NCBI RefSeq assembly: GCF_963576615.1
Contig: NC_088711.1
Span: 8,922,869-8,986,868 of the forward strand
From: Watersipora subatra
Taxonomy: Eukaryota > Bryozoa > Gymnolaemata > Cheilostomatida > Watersiporidae
DNA: 64,000 nt
Direction: 5' to 3'
Below, piece after piece: positions 9,933-24,900 of this stretch. The stretch's first letter is position 1. Every line of letters starts with the position of its first letter. Both the position numbers and the translations under genes were made by a program. The notes under the pieces were generated by a model. It made no database searches. It was not told the origin of the DNA and was given only the letters and a program-made list of their open reading frames with translations.

Positions 9933-12900
9933 GTAAAGTATGACCTATTATTCTTGAGCAGCAGTTAGTGTGGTTATTTTAATGCGGTGTTTGCTGAATT
10001 TAGGCGTTATCACTCTGAGGTTATTTATAGACTTATTATTGTTCATCTTTTTTAACGTTAGTCACAGTTGTCCCAGGTGGGGCTTTAAAGTGATATGTAT
10101 TCTGAGGCTTGTGTCTGTGGTTTGATTGTCCTTTCTGTTATAATTTTTGTTAGGTGCTAAAATATTTTGTACAGAAAAGTTACAGACACGATGGAAGGTT
10201 TTGTGATGGAGTTATTAAGTCATGTGCTCAATAATAACAACACTGTGAAATGGTAGGAGGACTAATGGTATGAATGCATGCCCATTCACGAGCACAACTA
10301 GTGCGAGAAGGTTTTTAGGGCATCAATGAAGCTATTCTAGATACTAACAGCTGTAGTTAGCTCTAACTTACTGCTTCGGTATGCAATGCATTTGCTTAAC
10401 TTTATCAATAGTTACCTCTCTATTACTGGCTTAACAGTTATTAGAATCAGAAAACTTTTAGGCATGAGATTGAGACTTAGTAAAAGCGTCAAGCTGTTTA
10501 TTATCTATATGTAATTAATTCTAGAGCCTACAGGTTATTGGGTGAATTCTCAATGAGAAGGTTATTGTGTTTAAACAGCTTTTACAATTGACGACTGAGT
10601 AGCCTACTGTAGCGAAATGGCTGATTTTGGTAGCTTAATGAAAACCGCGATTATTTTGTTATGACAGTGAACTGATTAATGGTTGAGCACCGTTTGAAAA
10701 ACTTATTTGACATTTGCCACAGCGCCATGCAAAATGTTGAAACCCCAAATATGAAACTAAATATACAGCAAGTTGCTGTATATTTAGTATCATTACTTAG
10801 GTAGCACTTGGTATCGCATATGATTTTTGATCACATTTCTGATACCAATTGTGAAGTTTTGCAAGATCATTTTAAGTATATATACTAATACTAGAAAGGT
10901 AGCTCATGAACTTTCATCTCTCCAGTTGGAAAGCATTGTGCAGATTAGAATCAATAACAGGCTCATGTCTTAGCATCAACAATCTAAAGAAAGCAAGTTG
11001 TAAAAAATGGTGGCATTTTATTTTCTATTTTAAGACTGGGGTTAGGTTTTCTGAGTTCCATGCAGATTCCTAAAAGGAAACTCCAAATAGGATTGGAAAT
11101 ATCATCTTCATAGTGTTTTTAGAATGTGGTAAAGGTCTTTGAAAAGCCTTCACAAGTCAAGAGACAACAAAGCGTCTTCCATTAAAACTAACAAATGTTT
11201 CAGTTTTGCTTTAGACTACTAGAGACATTCCTACACAGTGCCTTAGCATAAACTAGTTATCTGAATAAGCTGCAAATGGCATGTTTACATTATGACGGAA
11301 TGTAGCTAATTGTAGAAAAACACTATAAAGCTTGGGGAACAAATAAATTTTGAGCAAGGCATTAGGTACCTGTATTTATTATTGTTGAGTTCACAGTGTT
11401 ACATTACTGTAGGTTTAGTCAGGAAAATATATTTCTATCTGTTCTGTTATGAATGTTTTTTTATGTTCTTTTTTAATGGTGTTGGTTAAATAAGTCTATT
11501 GCATAGCACCAGGCATGATTAATAATTGGTTGCAGTGTAGTACAGTAGACACTCCTAAAACGTAAATAATCCATTCCAGAAAGGATTTTATGTTATACGA
11601 GCAGTAAAATACATGTAAATTGTCGAATCTGTTCAAAGGTCTGCCAAAACTTACTCTTTTGGCCTTTCTAAAAGAAAAAAACTAGAATGAACTTTTTTAA
11701 TTTGAAGACTGAACAGTAATTGTAGTATTAGTGGTTTGTATAGACAAGTTTTTTTACTTTTCAATTTCACTCGGTGTATGGTTCATGACAACGGTATTTG
11801 TTACAAAAGGTTAAGAGAAGTGCACACCTTCAATGTCAATAAACATCGGTTCCGTTCATTTTTTCGAGACGGCATTATCTATTCTTCAAAGAAAAAATAT
11901 TTTATATAGCTAAAAGTAAAAACAAAATATGGCTTTACTATACGTATTAGGAGCGGGAATCTGTCGACCGCCCATCGACAGGGTTCAAGGTTAGGATAAA
12001 ACCTAGGTTTCAACTAAACAAACTCATGACATCCAACTTGGTTTATCGTCATGCCAACGTCTACACCAATAGATCGCCTTTAAGTATTTGTGAATAATTG
12101 CGCGGCTACCTATTTTCTGTGCTTTGTCAACACACCTGAGGATTTATAATGGCGAACTAGTTTGCCAGGGTGGTACTATATATAATAGGGAGAGCCCTAT
12201 ATGTACGTCATTTTATCTTCTAAGTGAGGCAAATGGTATCGATATTTTTAGGGTTAACTACGAAGTTCTTGTTACTTTATATAATTTACGTTATATGGAA
12301 TTTTTTACGTAGTACGAAGCAAAAACTTTACATAAATTCTTTACACTATGTGGAAATTACACTATAGGAGCGGCTATTGTAGTTAATTAAAATTCAGAGG
12401 TCAGTGCTTTATGAGTTTATTAGTTCAAGCAGTATTGTTGTAACAAGATTATGGCTTATCAATTATCATGGATGATATATTACATTACTAAGCAGACACC
12501 ATCATCCAAGTCGTGTTTAACATCTGTTCTTGATATCTGATTTCGTAACGGGCCTGTAGATTTAACTAGAAATTAACGTAGGTGTCTGTATTACGAGTTA
12601 GCAGCACCCTACTTGGCATTCTTCACTAAGCAAATGAAAACTGCATTGAAATGGAAACCTAGCATGTAAAACCTATTTGGTAGATCGGAAGTCATTGACA
12701 GTTTCATTCTACTCTAAAGATTAGACATTTTTACAGTCCTGAGACTGGAAGCTGGTTGCTAAGCTCCTTGTAGTCTGATATATTAAAGTATGCTCCATTC
12801 CCGATGGACTCACGGCCTTCTTACTGGTTGATATTTTAAGTTTTGTTTCACATTGAGCAGCACGGACACTTGGCAAGCAACGAGAGTAGTTAATGCTGGC

Positions 12901-15900
12901 ATTGTTTAACTAGGTTTGCTATGTAAATGAGCTCTCAGTTGGCACTGCAGGTGTGCCTCGGGCTATTTGTTTCACCTGTCCTCCCTTGTCCGCGCGAACC
13001 AGGGTTTAACCAGTTTCTGAGGTCTTATCTGTTGGACAATCACTCGGTTATTGTAATTTCATCATCATGATAATACCATCAGGATTTCTGGCTTTGTTCT
13101 GCTACTAACTTTGCTGCCACTGGCAATGTTCGGAGTCGGGCGCTTTGACCCTTTGAAAAGTGGTAGAGTAATCAACGTCAGATCAGAAGAAAGGCTGAGC
13201 AATGCTGTGGTTTGACATGTGGTCAGCTAGCGAATAGCTGCGGTCCAGCTTTCTGTTGGCCAGTTTTAGTCTCAAATAGCCTTGCCATTTGATAGTAGTG
13301 ATTGTACAAGTCTTGCTTCAGAGTCATCTCCATCAACTGCTGCTCACGTAGTATCCTATCTACTATCCTATTCACACTATCTTCTACATACTATCCTATG
13401 CCAATTGCTCATTCCGTTACTAGTGAGCACCATAGTTTTCATTCTGATGCCAGGCTGTCAACTCGCTGTCGATATGTATCATCCAGTAAAGGAACCATTG
13501 TTTCATATTGACAAAGCTGATTGCTATTAATTTTTCTCTTAACTGCTGTCTAGTCCTTCATTTATCTTTGCGAGCCTGTCTTGGTTGCAGTAAGGATATA
13601 GCTGAGCCTTTACTTGTCTGGGCATGAACCAGTCTGCTGATATAGTTGAGCCTATAGAACAGCTTGATAACTGATTGTCTTTACCAATACATCAGTTGGT
13701 TAATTCAAATGTAGTTAACGAATATGTTATGTGACAGGGTCAACTGGATGGATCAGGGTCAGGAGATATAGGGTCAGGCCCTGAAGATATAGGGTCAGGA
13801 GGAGGAGAGGTGATCAGCACTTCTGCTACTATAACTATCAATATAGACAATCCGGATGATGAGGATGACAATGATATAACAATAAGCAGTGGCTTTTCTC
13901 CAGGTGAAAGAATGGCTATGTGAAGTAAAAGGCAAAATAGATTTCCTTCAAAGGTCTTGATGATCCATGTTCAAGTAAAACAATCTTTTGACATGTTAAC
14001 CAGAGCCTTTTATGGAAAATCGCCAAATTTCAGGTTCATTAAAATAACAGTTTTTTGTTACTGGCTGAGTTGTACGGCGCATATTTGGCCATGGCTTGAA
14101 AAATAACTATGGTTTTGACTAGTCAGTATTAAAAGAATCTGGTGTTGCTGTTAAGAACAGCTGACCAATGAATGGACAGCATTCGGACCTTGCATAGAAT
14201 AATCATGCAAAACTGATATATGAATATCTCAGTTACGCTATTGAATAAAGCTAAATCATTGTCCAAGAAAGTAAAGGACCACATTCACTCTCATCTCTTT
14301 TGATTGTTTCTAATAATATCATACTTTTAGTGAGTTTTTAGACTTGCAGAAAGTAAAATGATGTATATACGTGTGGGTGGAGTTTGTCTTTAAAGGTCAC
14401 ATCTCATCCGAGTTTCACTAAGCATCTGTGCCTGTGTGAAACTATCACTGAAATGTTGTCCACATGCTGTTAGCAAACGATCTTCATTTCAGAAAGGGTA
14501 TCATCATTATTCGAAGCATTTGAGGAACTTGGGCTAGTATTTTTATATGTCATCAATTGACTATTCAATTCTGTAAAGGGTTTTTGAGCCATGCATGTTA
14601 GTGTAGGTTAGCTGCAAGACAACTGCTGGTTGAAGTCACCTGAAATTTGATGATTCTATGTGAGAGACTGCTTAACAGCATAGTGTTAGCATACTGTTTC
14701 ACCTGAGCATGGACCAACAGGTCCTTTAACGAAGTTGTTAATAAGTTTATTGAGATGCATGTTTTTATTTTCCACACCATCTAGGTAAGGATAAGTCTAT
14801 GATTACACTTGGCTTGTTAATGGGTTGTAAGAACGAAATAACCAAATTTTCACAAAGGAAGGTAACTGAACTGACCTATTATGTTGATGCTGTGGTAGTA
14901 CCTGCGGTGTTTTGGAGTGGCACTTTATTACCATGACTACTGAAATCTGGAATGTCTTAGCTGGGGCCACTCTAGCGTTACTAATATAAAGATTTGGAGT
15001 TTTAATGTCACAGCTGCTCTCTAGCCACTGGGAACATAACAAAGCAAAGAATGAAAACTTAACAACATGTTAGTTATGCAGCTCTAACAATCCTTTTTTT
15101 CAAGAGCAGTTTTATAAATTCTATGATGTGAGTTGAAAGTGGTAATTCTATCTTAAGTTTTCCTGAGACGACATACGGCAGAATAGATTCATCGACGAGT
15201 AGAGAAGAATCGTTGCATCAAAGTGTGGTTGGTCAGTTCACTAGTTTGCATTGGTGTGTTTACACTGCTGTATGTGTACCATTGCCGTTTTGCAGTTAGA
15301 AGCTGAGCGTTTAGTGACAGGCCATCGTCTAACACACACACACATTCAGCATTGTAGACAACTGCTTTACATGTGTATTAAACTGTTTGACTTGATAGCT
15401 TGCATATTAGTCAATAGCCTGTCAGCCAATGGCGTGTGCTTTGGAAGTCTGGTTTCTCAGAGGACTGCCTATGTTTATGGTCCCAAATATCTCTTTTTAA
15501 AATGTCCTTTTAATAATGTAATAGATATCTAGAGTGAATACACGCATGTGTTGAAACTACTTGCAATGACGAAAGAATAAATTGTATGAATTTATTTTAC
15601 TTTAGTAAGTATTAACACATTGTAGTGTTGTTATCAACGCTAAGTTGCATTGGGAGGTTCAAAATCGGTGGTTGTTTTATTTGATGTTTGTAGACACCAA
15701 AATTAACGCAAAAGCAGTGGGTGCCGGGATTGATACTGACGTTTTATGACACTCACGCGATCAAAAATGCTAGCGTATCAAATTTTTAGCATTTTGTGTT
15801 AAACGGAAAGCTTTTGCATGGAAGTCCTCAGCTGCCATTTCATTTTTTGCTTTTTGTTAATTTTGAGTGAACTTCTGGTCATTCAGCATCTCTATCTCAC

Positions 15901-18900
15901 GCTTATCTAATCTGAACCGAAGAGGCCATCGGGAATCAAAGGATTGAACATAACGCTCTCCTCTTCTCTCCTCACTCATCAGACATATCTGACTGGGACT
16001 AGTGCTGATATTGATTACTAGTTAGACGTTTAATGAGAATATGACTGTCGTACTTGCAGAGTACAGTGGAGAACCTGAGCCTGATTCGCGTACATATACG
16101 AGGTGTTTGAGCCAGCGCGGTCCTTGTTGGTGTGTTGACAAGCGAGGACAAGAAATTGAGGGCACAATGAAAGCTGATGCACCAGGACTCATGAACTGCC
16201 CAGATCCAATTTTTGTAATCATGCCAGGTCCAGGTAATATATTCCTAGCTGATGCTGTGTTATTTTGGAGTATTTGTATAGTTAATACTCGTGGACGTTG
16301 ACTAGACGCTGCTAGGAGGGAGGAAGGTCAAGCGTTGTTATTTCGAGGAGGGAGACATTTAAAGATGAACTTGCGACAAACTTTGGTCGATTTTATCAAA
16401 AAGTATCAGTATTTTTTATCATTTGCGATTGTTTTTGGTGTTTAGGGTGGTTTGACTACAAGGATGCCTATGGATTCAAATCGACAAAACTTGATCGCCA
16501 TTTAAACGCCCAGATCAAGTGAAAGTGCGATTAGGACGTCTATAGTTGTAAACAATTGATATCAACTATAGCAACGATAACAACTAGTGACTTCATTTCG
16601 CACGTATTTTTCTTCTGAGCATTTTAGCCGCAATCTAGTTTTGTCGATTTTAATCTTTAGATATCCTGGTAATCAGATCACCTCAAACATTACAAATGTT
16701 CGCACATGATAGCAAAATACCGATACTTTCTGGTAAAATCTGCTAAAATTTTGTTCCAGCTCATGTTTGAGCGTTCTTTATTTTTGCAAGCCATGAAGGA
16801 AATAGTATTTGTTTTTCCGTCACATGAGTAGAGGCTGTTGATGAGTACGTTCGTACCAGTCGGGTGTTTCTCCCTATCTATTGGGATCTTGGGATTAAGA
16901 ATTACTGCTCACCTGGCCAAGTACTAATCGCTCTAGCCTATAGCTGCCACTTATAAGATCCGTGTTGAACTCCTGTCAGTTGCTGAGGCTGGTTGTTTTG
17001 TTGCTCGTCATAACAATTATGGACACTGGAGTAGTTATAGTTTGCTCTACATCGCTTATTTCAAATATTAGTCTAATTATAGCTTATAAAATCGATAGGG
17101 CTGTAGAGCCGTGTGGGATGCAGGGTGCCGTTGCAGGCATTGTTTATATGTTCGGTTAACACCTGTGTTAAGTTACTGCGCAGCGTGGCAACCCTTCATC
17201 ATAAATTATTCGAGTATGGAACATTTAGTTGGGCGAGCTTTGATATTTGCCCATGTCTATTCAGTGCTTGTCTGATGCCCTTCAGGACTATGTCCAAGCT
17301 ATCAGCAGCTCTCTAGTCTTTGGCTCAAAATATGTCAAGGACCTCATTATTAGAATTACCAGCATGTTGTTTACATCAGGCTTTTGTATCATTGGGAAAA
17401 AGGCCATTTTCCAAAACACTTCAAAGGTTGCCCGATGTAGATGATGAATTTTGTTAGAAAACCACCGAGTAAAGAATGGTTAGGATCGTAATACTGACGG
17501 ATAGGCAAAACCTTCCGCTGTACGAATGCTGGAGTTAGTAATTAGTATGGCTTCCTATGGAAGTATACAAGACCAACTGACTGAGTTTATTACTAGTTTC
17601 TGGGAGTCTGAAGGTGCGTAGACATAAGGACGTCTGCGCATTGCCACTGTCTGTCTGGAATTAGCAGTGATAGGATCACTCAATCGTCTGCCCTTGTGCA
17701 ATAGGTATTGTATCAGGATAAGATGTTGTTGCACTTTGCACTCTTCAACCTTGCTTTAAACCTCTCTAAGCGGTTCTTTTGATTTTGGTAACAACAAAGC
17801 GAGTTGTGAGCATGCGGTTATTTATTTCAACTGAGGCTCTGGATTAAGTTACGCCAACGTAGCCATTCAGTGGCGAGTGTAGGGCATGATGAGCAGCAAC
17901 TGTGGCAGGGCTAGCAGTCAATTACACTCGTTTAGCTCAAGTTGAATAATTGACCCTCCGTAAGCCGTTTTTATTACCTCCTCTGTAGTGGTGAGCTCAT
18001 CACTGAGTGTAATAACACATTTTGGTTGGCTAAACTAGTAAAAACCTACCCTTGTCCTCTTATGTTGCTTCTGGATTTTAACCACGCTCAACCAGAAATG
18101 CTCCACTGTTTCACACTATCGCCATATCTCGGCTTTGATGCCACAATACTTTAGTAAGCGTCAATGATGACAATGTTCATACTATCACAAACCCATTCAC
18201 GTTTGCCTCAGCAAATACTCCTTGACGTAGTATTCTCATTTTACTTTTTAAATTTTTGGGAAGAAACCTCTTTGATTTCGCTTGCTTGAATCAAATACTA
18301 GTCTCACAGCAACTATCATAAACAGAAATAAGTAAATCGTGCTATCCGCGACCGCAAATTACTATCGCTGAAATGGTTCACATTAAGAAAGCGGTCGTCG
18401 ATAGTTGGCGAAATATCGGGAAAGTTTGACCGCTGTCAAACTTTTCTGACATATCCGCGTTGATTCGTCGATGCCATCTGTTTACCGTTCACATAATCGA
18501 TGAAAGGAAAGCGTCATACAGCGATATAGCGTGAACCAGCCTCAACTCGACAGAACCATCCCTAACATGGCTAACATCAAGGCATCAAACCAACGCGTGC
18601 CAATATAACTAGAATGTGAATATACTGTCGCTTTACTAATCCTTTGTGTTGTGAAGGCACGGCAGTACTTTGGCTTCACTATGAGGTATAATTTATTTAT
18701 GTATTTATTAGATCATTGTTCGGGAGTATTATATAAATTTCATAAACCTTATTTGCGAGAATTAAAAAAAATCAATAGGTTTAATTTAAATGTATAATCA
18801 TTGAATCACATTTTTTATCTTAGCTACCTAATGCAAAGGAGAATGAAACCCTATGGTAGTTCTAACTTTATCATGTAAAAAGTCTGTCGCAAAAATGAGG

Positions 18901-21900
18901 CTTCATTATTATATAGAAAAGGCTTTAATTCATACTTATTTGGCATTGTAATGCGGCTTTTGGAAAGGACATGCCTGATTGTGTTAAATAGATTCTGTTC
19001 GGTAGGACAGACTATTCCATTGTTATACATATCTGGTTAACGAAGTTGCTCCCGTGGAAACACCAGCTCATGTAGGATGATAAAAGACATGCATAGCTTG
19101 TAGATACAGAAGCATGGATAATACTGTCTCATTATAATAGTAAATGTCGGATATGAAGTGCAATCGATTGTGGATCCGGAAATTGATTCTAAACCATTGT
19201 AATATTTTGTAAAAAAACAAAATTATGAACAGTTTTCAAGTGTAGACATCAAGTTTGGTTCAAAAAATGTGAAAGATACAAGGCTGTTCTTTAAATGTAC
19301 CATCTTAAATTCTCTACACTATGATCCGCATTAAAATTTAACGTACTTATTTCTACTGCTGTCCTTAGACAGTTGTTTGCAGGCCGCCAATAAGTTAATT
19401 ATGTGATGTGTTCTCTTGTCTGCCAGTCCTTTGGCTTTTGAAAAAAAAAATGGCACACTTCGTGTAAGAAAATAGATGGCATGTGTGGTTGCACTTTATG
19501 TCATAAAGCAGGTTTGTTGACAAGCACAAGCAAGTTTGTTGACAAGCACAAGCAAGTTTGTTGACAAGCACAAGCCACTTTTATTTTCTAATCATGATTT
19601 CAAATGCAGGTTTTTGGTCACGAAACAAATAAAACTTTAAAAATAGCAACACTACTTGATTGCAATAAAAAACAAGCTTAGGCATGTTAACACCGCAATA
19701 GCCAATGTTTTTGATAAGAATATCTGTGGCATTGTCATGCCTCCCCCGAAATTTAACAGTGGCTCACAGTGTGCTGACAAACCTCTACTTGTGATTGCAT
19801 TAACATGAATGTTTCAACACCAACATAAAATTCCAGCAATAATTTGATTTTTTACTCGAAATAATTTCTACCAACAATCATTAGTGTTACATGCTACGAA
19901 TTTGTCATATTTTTCATCTTCATAGCATTTAAATGGTTTCAAACATTGTATATTTAATTATTTGAAGCGATTCAAACCTCCGATTTAAGGGGGTATTTTT
20001 GAAAACATCGTATCAACAACCAAGTACTGCGAATGACGTACACATCAATACTCGTATTATTGCATAAATCTTTGCGATCGGAAGTTGGATGTTCATTGGT
20101 GACGTACTTACAGCATCCTTATGCGGCTCTGTTTCCAACGCTCATGTTTTAAAAATATTATTTCTGAAATAAAAAATATTCACTCCAAATTTGAAAGAAA
20201 AATTTCCTACCCGCTTTGACATTTGACCTTGGACGCATTTTAATAGTGTCAGTCGCGATATAAAATATACGCCCCGTTGTAGCTACAAGCACAACAGGCT
20301 AATATAGCAAACGTGAAGTTGTGCGACAATCTTTTTGTAGTATGTAAACTCGTCAGCTACAAACAATTGGGAGTTGTGTGACCACTTCTGCGTAACATGT
20401 AAATACGTCTTTCGCATTCCTACGATCAAAACCACCACATCGAAGCTCAAAAATTCGTAGCGTGTAACGCTTAGTGCATGTTTTTAGTTCCTCGAAACGT
20501 TCAAGTTTTATAAGTGAAAATATAGACACCTGTGAAAATGAAGATGAAAGCGTCAAAAAAAATATATATAGATATATATAATATAAAAATATATATACCA
20601 AGTTGATTTAAACTTCACTGTCAGAACAGGTTATTCCGCATATTTTTATCATTACCTTTACCTCTTTACCATCACCGAGTCTGCACATTTGTTCGCCTGT
20701 TTTGAAGTTGTAATGACAATAAAAACCTCTGTATCCATTATTATTTTATAAATTTAGTTTCCTACATAACATTTAATTTTTTACGTTGAAGTTTTTGTAT
20801 ATTTGCTACATAATACATTAGATTAATGTTGTGTAATTGTCGGCAGTATTTGTTTAGGACCTTTTGTAGTAAAGAATTGAAGGATTTTTAAGAGGAATAG
20901 TTGCTCCAACATGCGGCACTTGTGAAGGGACGAGTACATTAGCCGGTAATTTGTTATTAGCATTCAATCAATTTTTTTGCAAATATGTTTATCGACTGAT
21001 CTGCACTGTCAATAGATACTACACGCATATGTTTGTAATACCTATTGGTTATTAGCGCATGCGAGCTCATTTTGCAGGGGAAAAAATAGAATCTGCTATG
21101 ATTGGTCGTCGCAGCTAAACAATCGTTTTGTTTACAAATTGAACAGGTTCAGACAGTTACTAGTTCACCCGTTTTTTAACATTGTCATTCAGCAAAAAAG
21201 AGAAGTTTTTTGCTGCTAAAAAAAAGAAAAGTTCTATGACATTTGTTGCCTGATTATTAGCTAGCGTATGCAGCTTGACGTGCGAAGCAGAGCTGAGAAC
21301 AGATTCATATGTACGGGTTTGCTGGTCAATCGCTTATACAGATATCTGCTAACTTGTGCAGCTATACATGGCATATGAGTTAAAGCTGATATGCAAAGTT
21401 TGAGGCATTGCAAAACAGACCTTGCATCAGCCTTTGCAATGGCTACTTGGCAAAGTGAAGCACACGGGCTGTGGAAACCCTAGACTGAATCTTTTTTTCT
21501 CAACAGTAGCCTATACATAACGTCTTATATTTGTACTTTTTATAACATAAATTGTATATTTTTGTTTAGTGATTTCTTTTTTCAAACTGGTTTTATTTTG
21601 AGCCACTTTATATGATTTTAGAATGACACAATTCTTATTCTAAATGGAATTGCTCGAGTTCCATTTTAAAGTGTACTCACTGATAGTCAGAGATGAGCCA
21701 ATTTTAGGGCAGCAAGCTAAAACATGTACTGCCAGTAAACTTAGATTTGTTGTTAGTCAAGATCACCCATAGACCTATTAACTATAGCCCTACTATATTA
21801 TAGTATAGTATGTTATATATACTATATAACTATATTATAGTATAGTTAATAGGTAAATGCAATCACAGTACAGCCAACATACGCTAATGCCAACAATATT

Positions 21901-24900
21901 TCTCCAGCATTTCGCCATTTGAAGGGATTTTGAAATGGACATGTACGGTTTGAAGTAGGCCGTCTCAATCATTCAGTTCATGCTGCTTAGACATAAACTG
22001 TTGCTAACAGACATGTGCTCTATTTCTTGGCTGCCCTTTGCCTGGGTAACTTCTCCATAGAAACGGCTGTAAGAGCTGCCAAACATCTATAAACCAGTTA
22101 TATAGTGGCTGCTGCTCTGAGCTTTTTAACATACAAGGTGTACTCTTCGCTAGCATTGTTTGCCAATGAGATATGGACCTAGTACTGATGTCCATGAATT
22201 ATACATGAACATTTGATATCTTAATGGAGGGTCATCCTTTTATTCTCTGCTTATCAAGCAAAACTTGTAGCGAATTCGCAACTGTTGGTAGCATATCGTA
22301 ACATGTATAACTTTACAACTGCTGAAAAAAACATACCGACTAAAGTATTGTGACTGTATTTTGATTAAGTGTATTCATATACTTGAAGAGGCAGCGCGTC
22401 TGGCCTTGGTTGCTGCCGCTCTCTGGTTGCCAGAATCGCCTTTATCGCTTCCAGGGTTTCCAACTAGTTCTCCGCTAGAACAACGTGGCAACGCTATGCA
22501 AAAACAGTCTTTAAAAATTTGATTTTAACTATAAAAATCAGTAAAAAGTTTTTACTGATCAAAATTAGTCATTCATTCTGTGTGACAAAATATTGTTAGC
22601 AATAATTTGAAATATTTGTAAACTTACTTTTTTACTTCTATAAATATTTCAAAAACATTGCTAACAATATTTTTTCACACAGAATGAGTGATTAATTCTG
22701 ATATATTTTACTGCATGCAGTCTACATTAAAGTTGAGGAACTTTCTTCTTTACACAAGCCCACATTTGAGACACATCTCTTCTCTCCTATAAAATCAAAC
22801 TTGGGACTAAATATTCTTTTTAGCTTAAGAACTTAGCATTAAAAACTAAACAAACCAAGCTTTGTTCGCTTTATTAAAATTATTTTCACAGAGCCAGGAA
22901 ACAGTTTAAATGTTGTATATCTTTATACAAATCTGGGAGTTTTGTTTTGTTAAGTCAGTTTCACCGCATTTTTTTCTTGACATTTTTTTATCATGACAAA
23001 AAAGTTGTTACCTCTGTTTGCATATGCAAATTTTTCAAAGTATTCAAAAAACCAGCAAATGGTTTATTATGTATTTTTTCTGCATTTCAAGCAGTTCCAT
23101 ATATTAAAAGTAAATGCATTTTTAGACTAGATCATTAGTGTGCTATTCCACAATGATTCATTTAAATTTTATAGATTTATCAATTTGTTGGGGAGGTACT
23201 GCAGAACTTTTAGGTAATTTGCAATATTAATTGGTTCATTGTCCAATAAAACAAATCTGAGCGTATTAAAAAGTCAATATGGTTGTCTGACAGCAAGAGG
23301 GTTGAAATGCTCTGTACTGTCTGGTAGCAAGGAAGTTGAAATGCCCTCTACTGTCTGGCAGCAAGAGTGTTGAAATGCCCTCTACCGTCTGGCAGCAAAG
23401 GGGGTTGAAATGCCCTCTACTGTCTGGTGGCAAGAGGGTTAAAACGCCCTCTACCATCTGGCAGCAAAGGGGGTTGAAACGCCCTCTAATGTCTGGCAGC
23501 AAGGTGGTTGAAACACCCTGTACTGGTTTCACAGTTGTCTATTGCTCTGCGTGTGACGTGACTCATTTGATTTACAAACAAGCACTGAGGCCTGCCACTG
23601 ATTGGCACAAGCAAGTGATTTTACATTTACACTTGCTTGGCACTCCAGACCACGTAGCTGGTGACTGCTGATTGTATAAAGGTTAATGACTATAGCTTTG
23701 TGTACCAGCAGCTAGTTGTTGCTTCAATTGCTTTGTTGGCGTCAATCTGCATTTGCTTCTCTAATAGCAGGCAACCAGGTGTTCGCTAATTCTGGTTAAT
23801 CGATCAGCCCAAAAATTCTACTAGAACTGCAATCCCTGTGTTCCCATGTTTGGAAGAATGAAATTTAATTTTAACTTTTATAGTACACTTTTTTAGACAT
23901 CTTTTTTATAGAGTCGATCCTTCTCCGCTACTCTGCGTAGAATTAGTAATCCTGGAAGATTTTGATTGCTATCCGCGATATCCAGTTTTCAGTCTTGGCT
24001 GTTTGTTGTTAGCGCTACAGAAACTATCTATCTCAGTTTGGTAGAATATAATTTAGATTCACACAATTTTAAATGATAAATACAAACAACTGATCTCAAC
24101 CAGACTTGTAACTGTCAAATGTCTCAGAATACCAACTCACTGTTGCTGTGAATCTATAAAGGAACGATAGTGTAATATGTGCTTGGCAGTTTGTCTGTTT
24201 TGGAACTTCCTCTGGTTTTGACATGACAATGAACTAGAATTATAAATTGTTAATTACAGTGATCATTTAAAACTCTGGAAACACCCCTCAAGATAATTCT
24301 CTCCTGAGCACATAAATTCAGACAATGCTAGCAGATGCTGTTATTGCAAGGCACCTTCTTATAAGGCAGGCTATGGGCCATGACAACTTGCAGGTTCCTG
24401 ACCAATCTGCTTATCAGCCTTCTTACACATTCTGGGCCACTATTAAAGATATAAACGATGTGGCTTCTTTTCTTTCTCAATTCTGACAATAATAATGTCG
24501 TCACATTTTAACCAGAAATTTGGTCTTTCGATCTTGATTGCAAACAAAAATGGGTTGTGATTGTTGACAAAACTGCTGCGCACTCCTCTTTTCTCTTCCA
24601 CAGCGCAATCCACTAGTGGCACATCCATTTAAGACCGAGTCAGATGCATAGCATGCTCTAGGCGAGTTAATTAAAGACAATTTAACATTTCACCTGGTTC
24701 ACTCAGTAGCCCATGCCCATCTGGTTAGCCCCTGAGCAGGCCATCTAACAGTTTTGTTGGTATATCTAGCAGAGCTCTACACCACACTGTACTATAGGTT
24801 ACAGTGACCCGTTCATACTACACAGAGTTAGCAAAGTTACATGCACTAGAAGGAACAAAAAATATATACATGCTCCTGAAGTAAATAATTATCTTAAGGA

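Noticed and set aside
14484..14540. Possible small exon after TTCATTTCAG in intron 2.
   Set aside because: It reads in phase 1 but lacks a donor that keeps the phase, and shows no domain.
15251..15532. Cysteine-containing plus frame in syndecan intron 2, considered as the missing N-terminal half of the thyroglobulin domain.
   Set aside because: The only good acceptor (GTTTTGCAG) would open it in phase 0, phase 1 hits a stop at once, and no matching donor or P-x-Cys pattern is present.
16041..16301. Exon 3 read as an independent 86-residue protein starting at ATG 16041.
   Set aside because: The consensus acceptor at 16051-16059, the donor at 16234 and the matching 1-1 phase with syndecan exons explain it better.
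23266..23671. Open frames of 88 and 111 codons on opposite strands.
   Set aside because: Both are produced by the 34-35-bp minisatellite.
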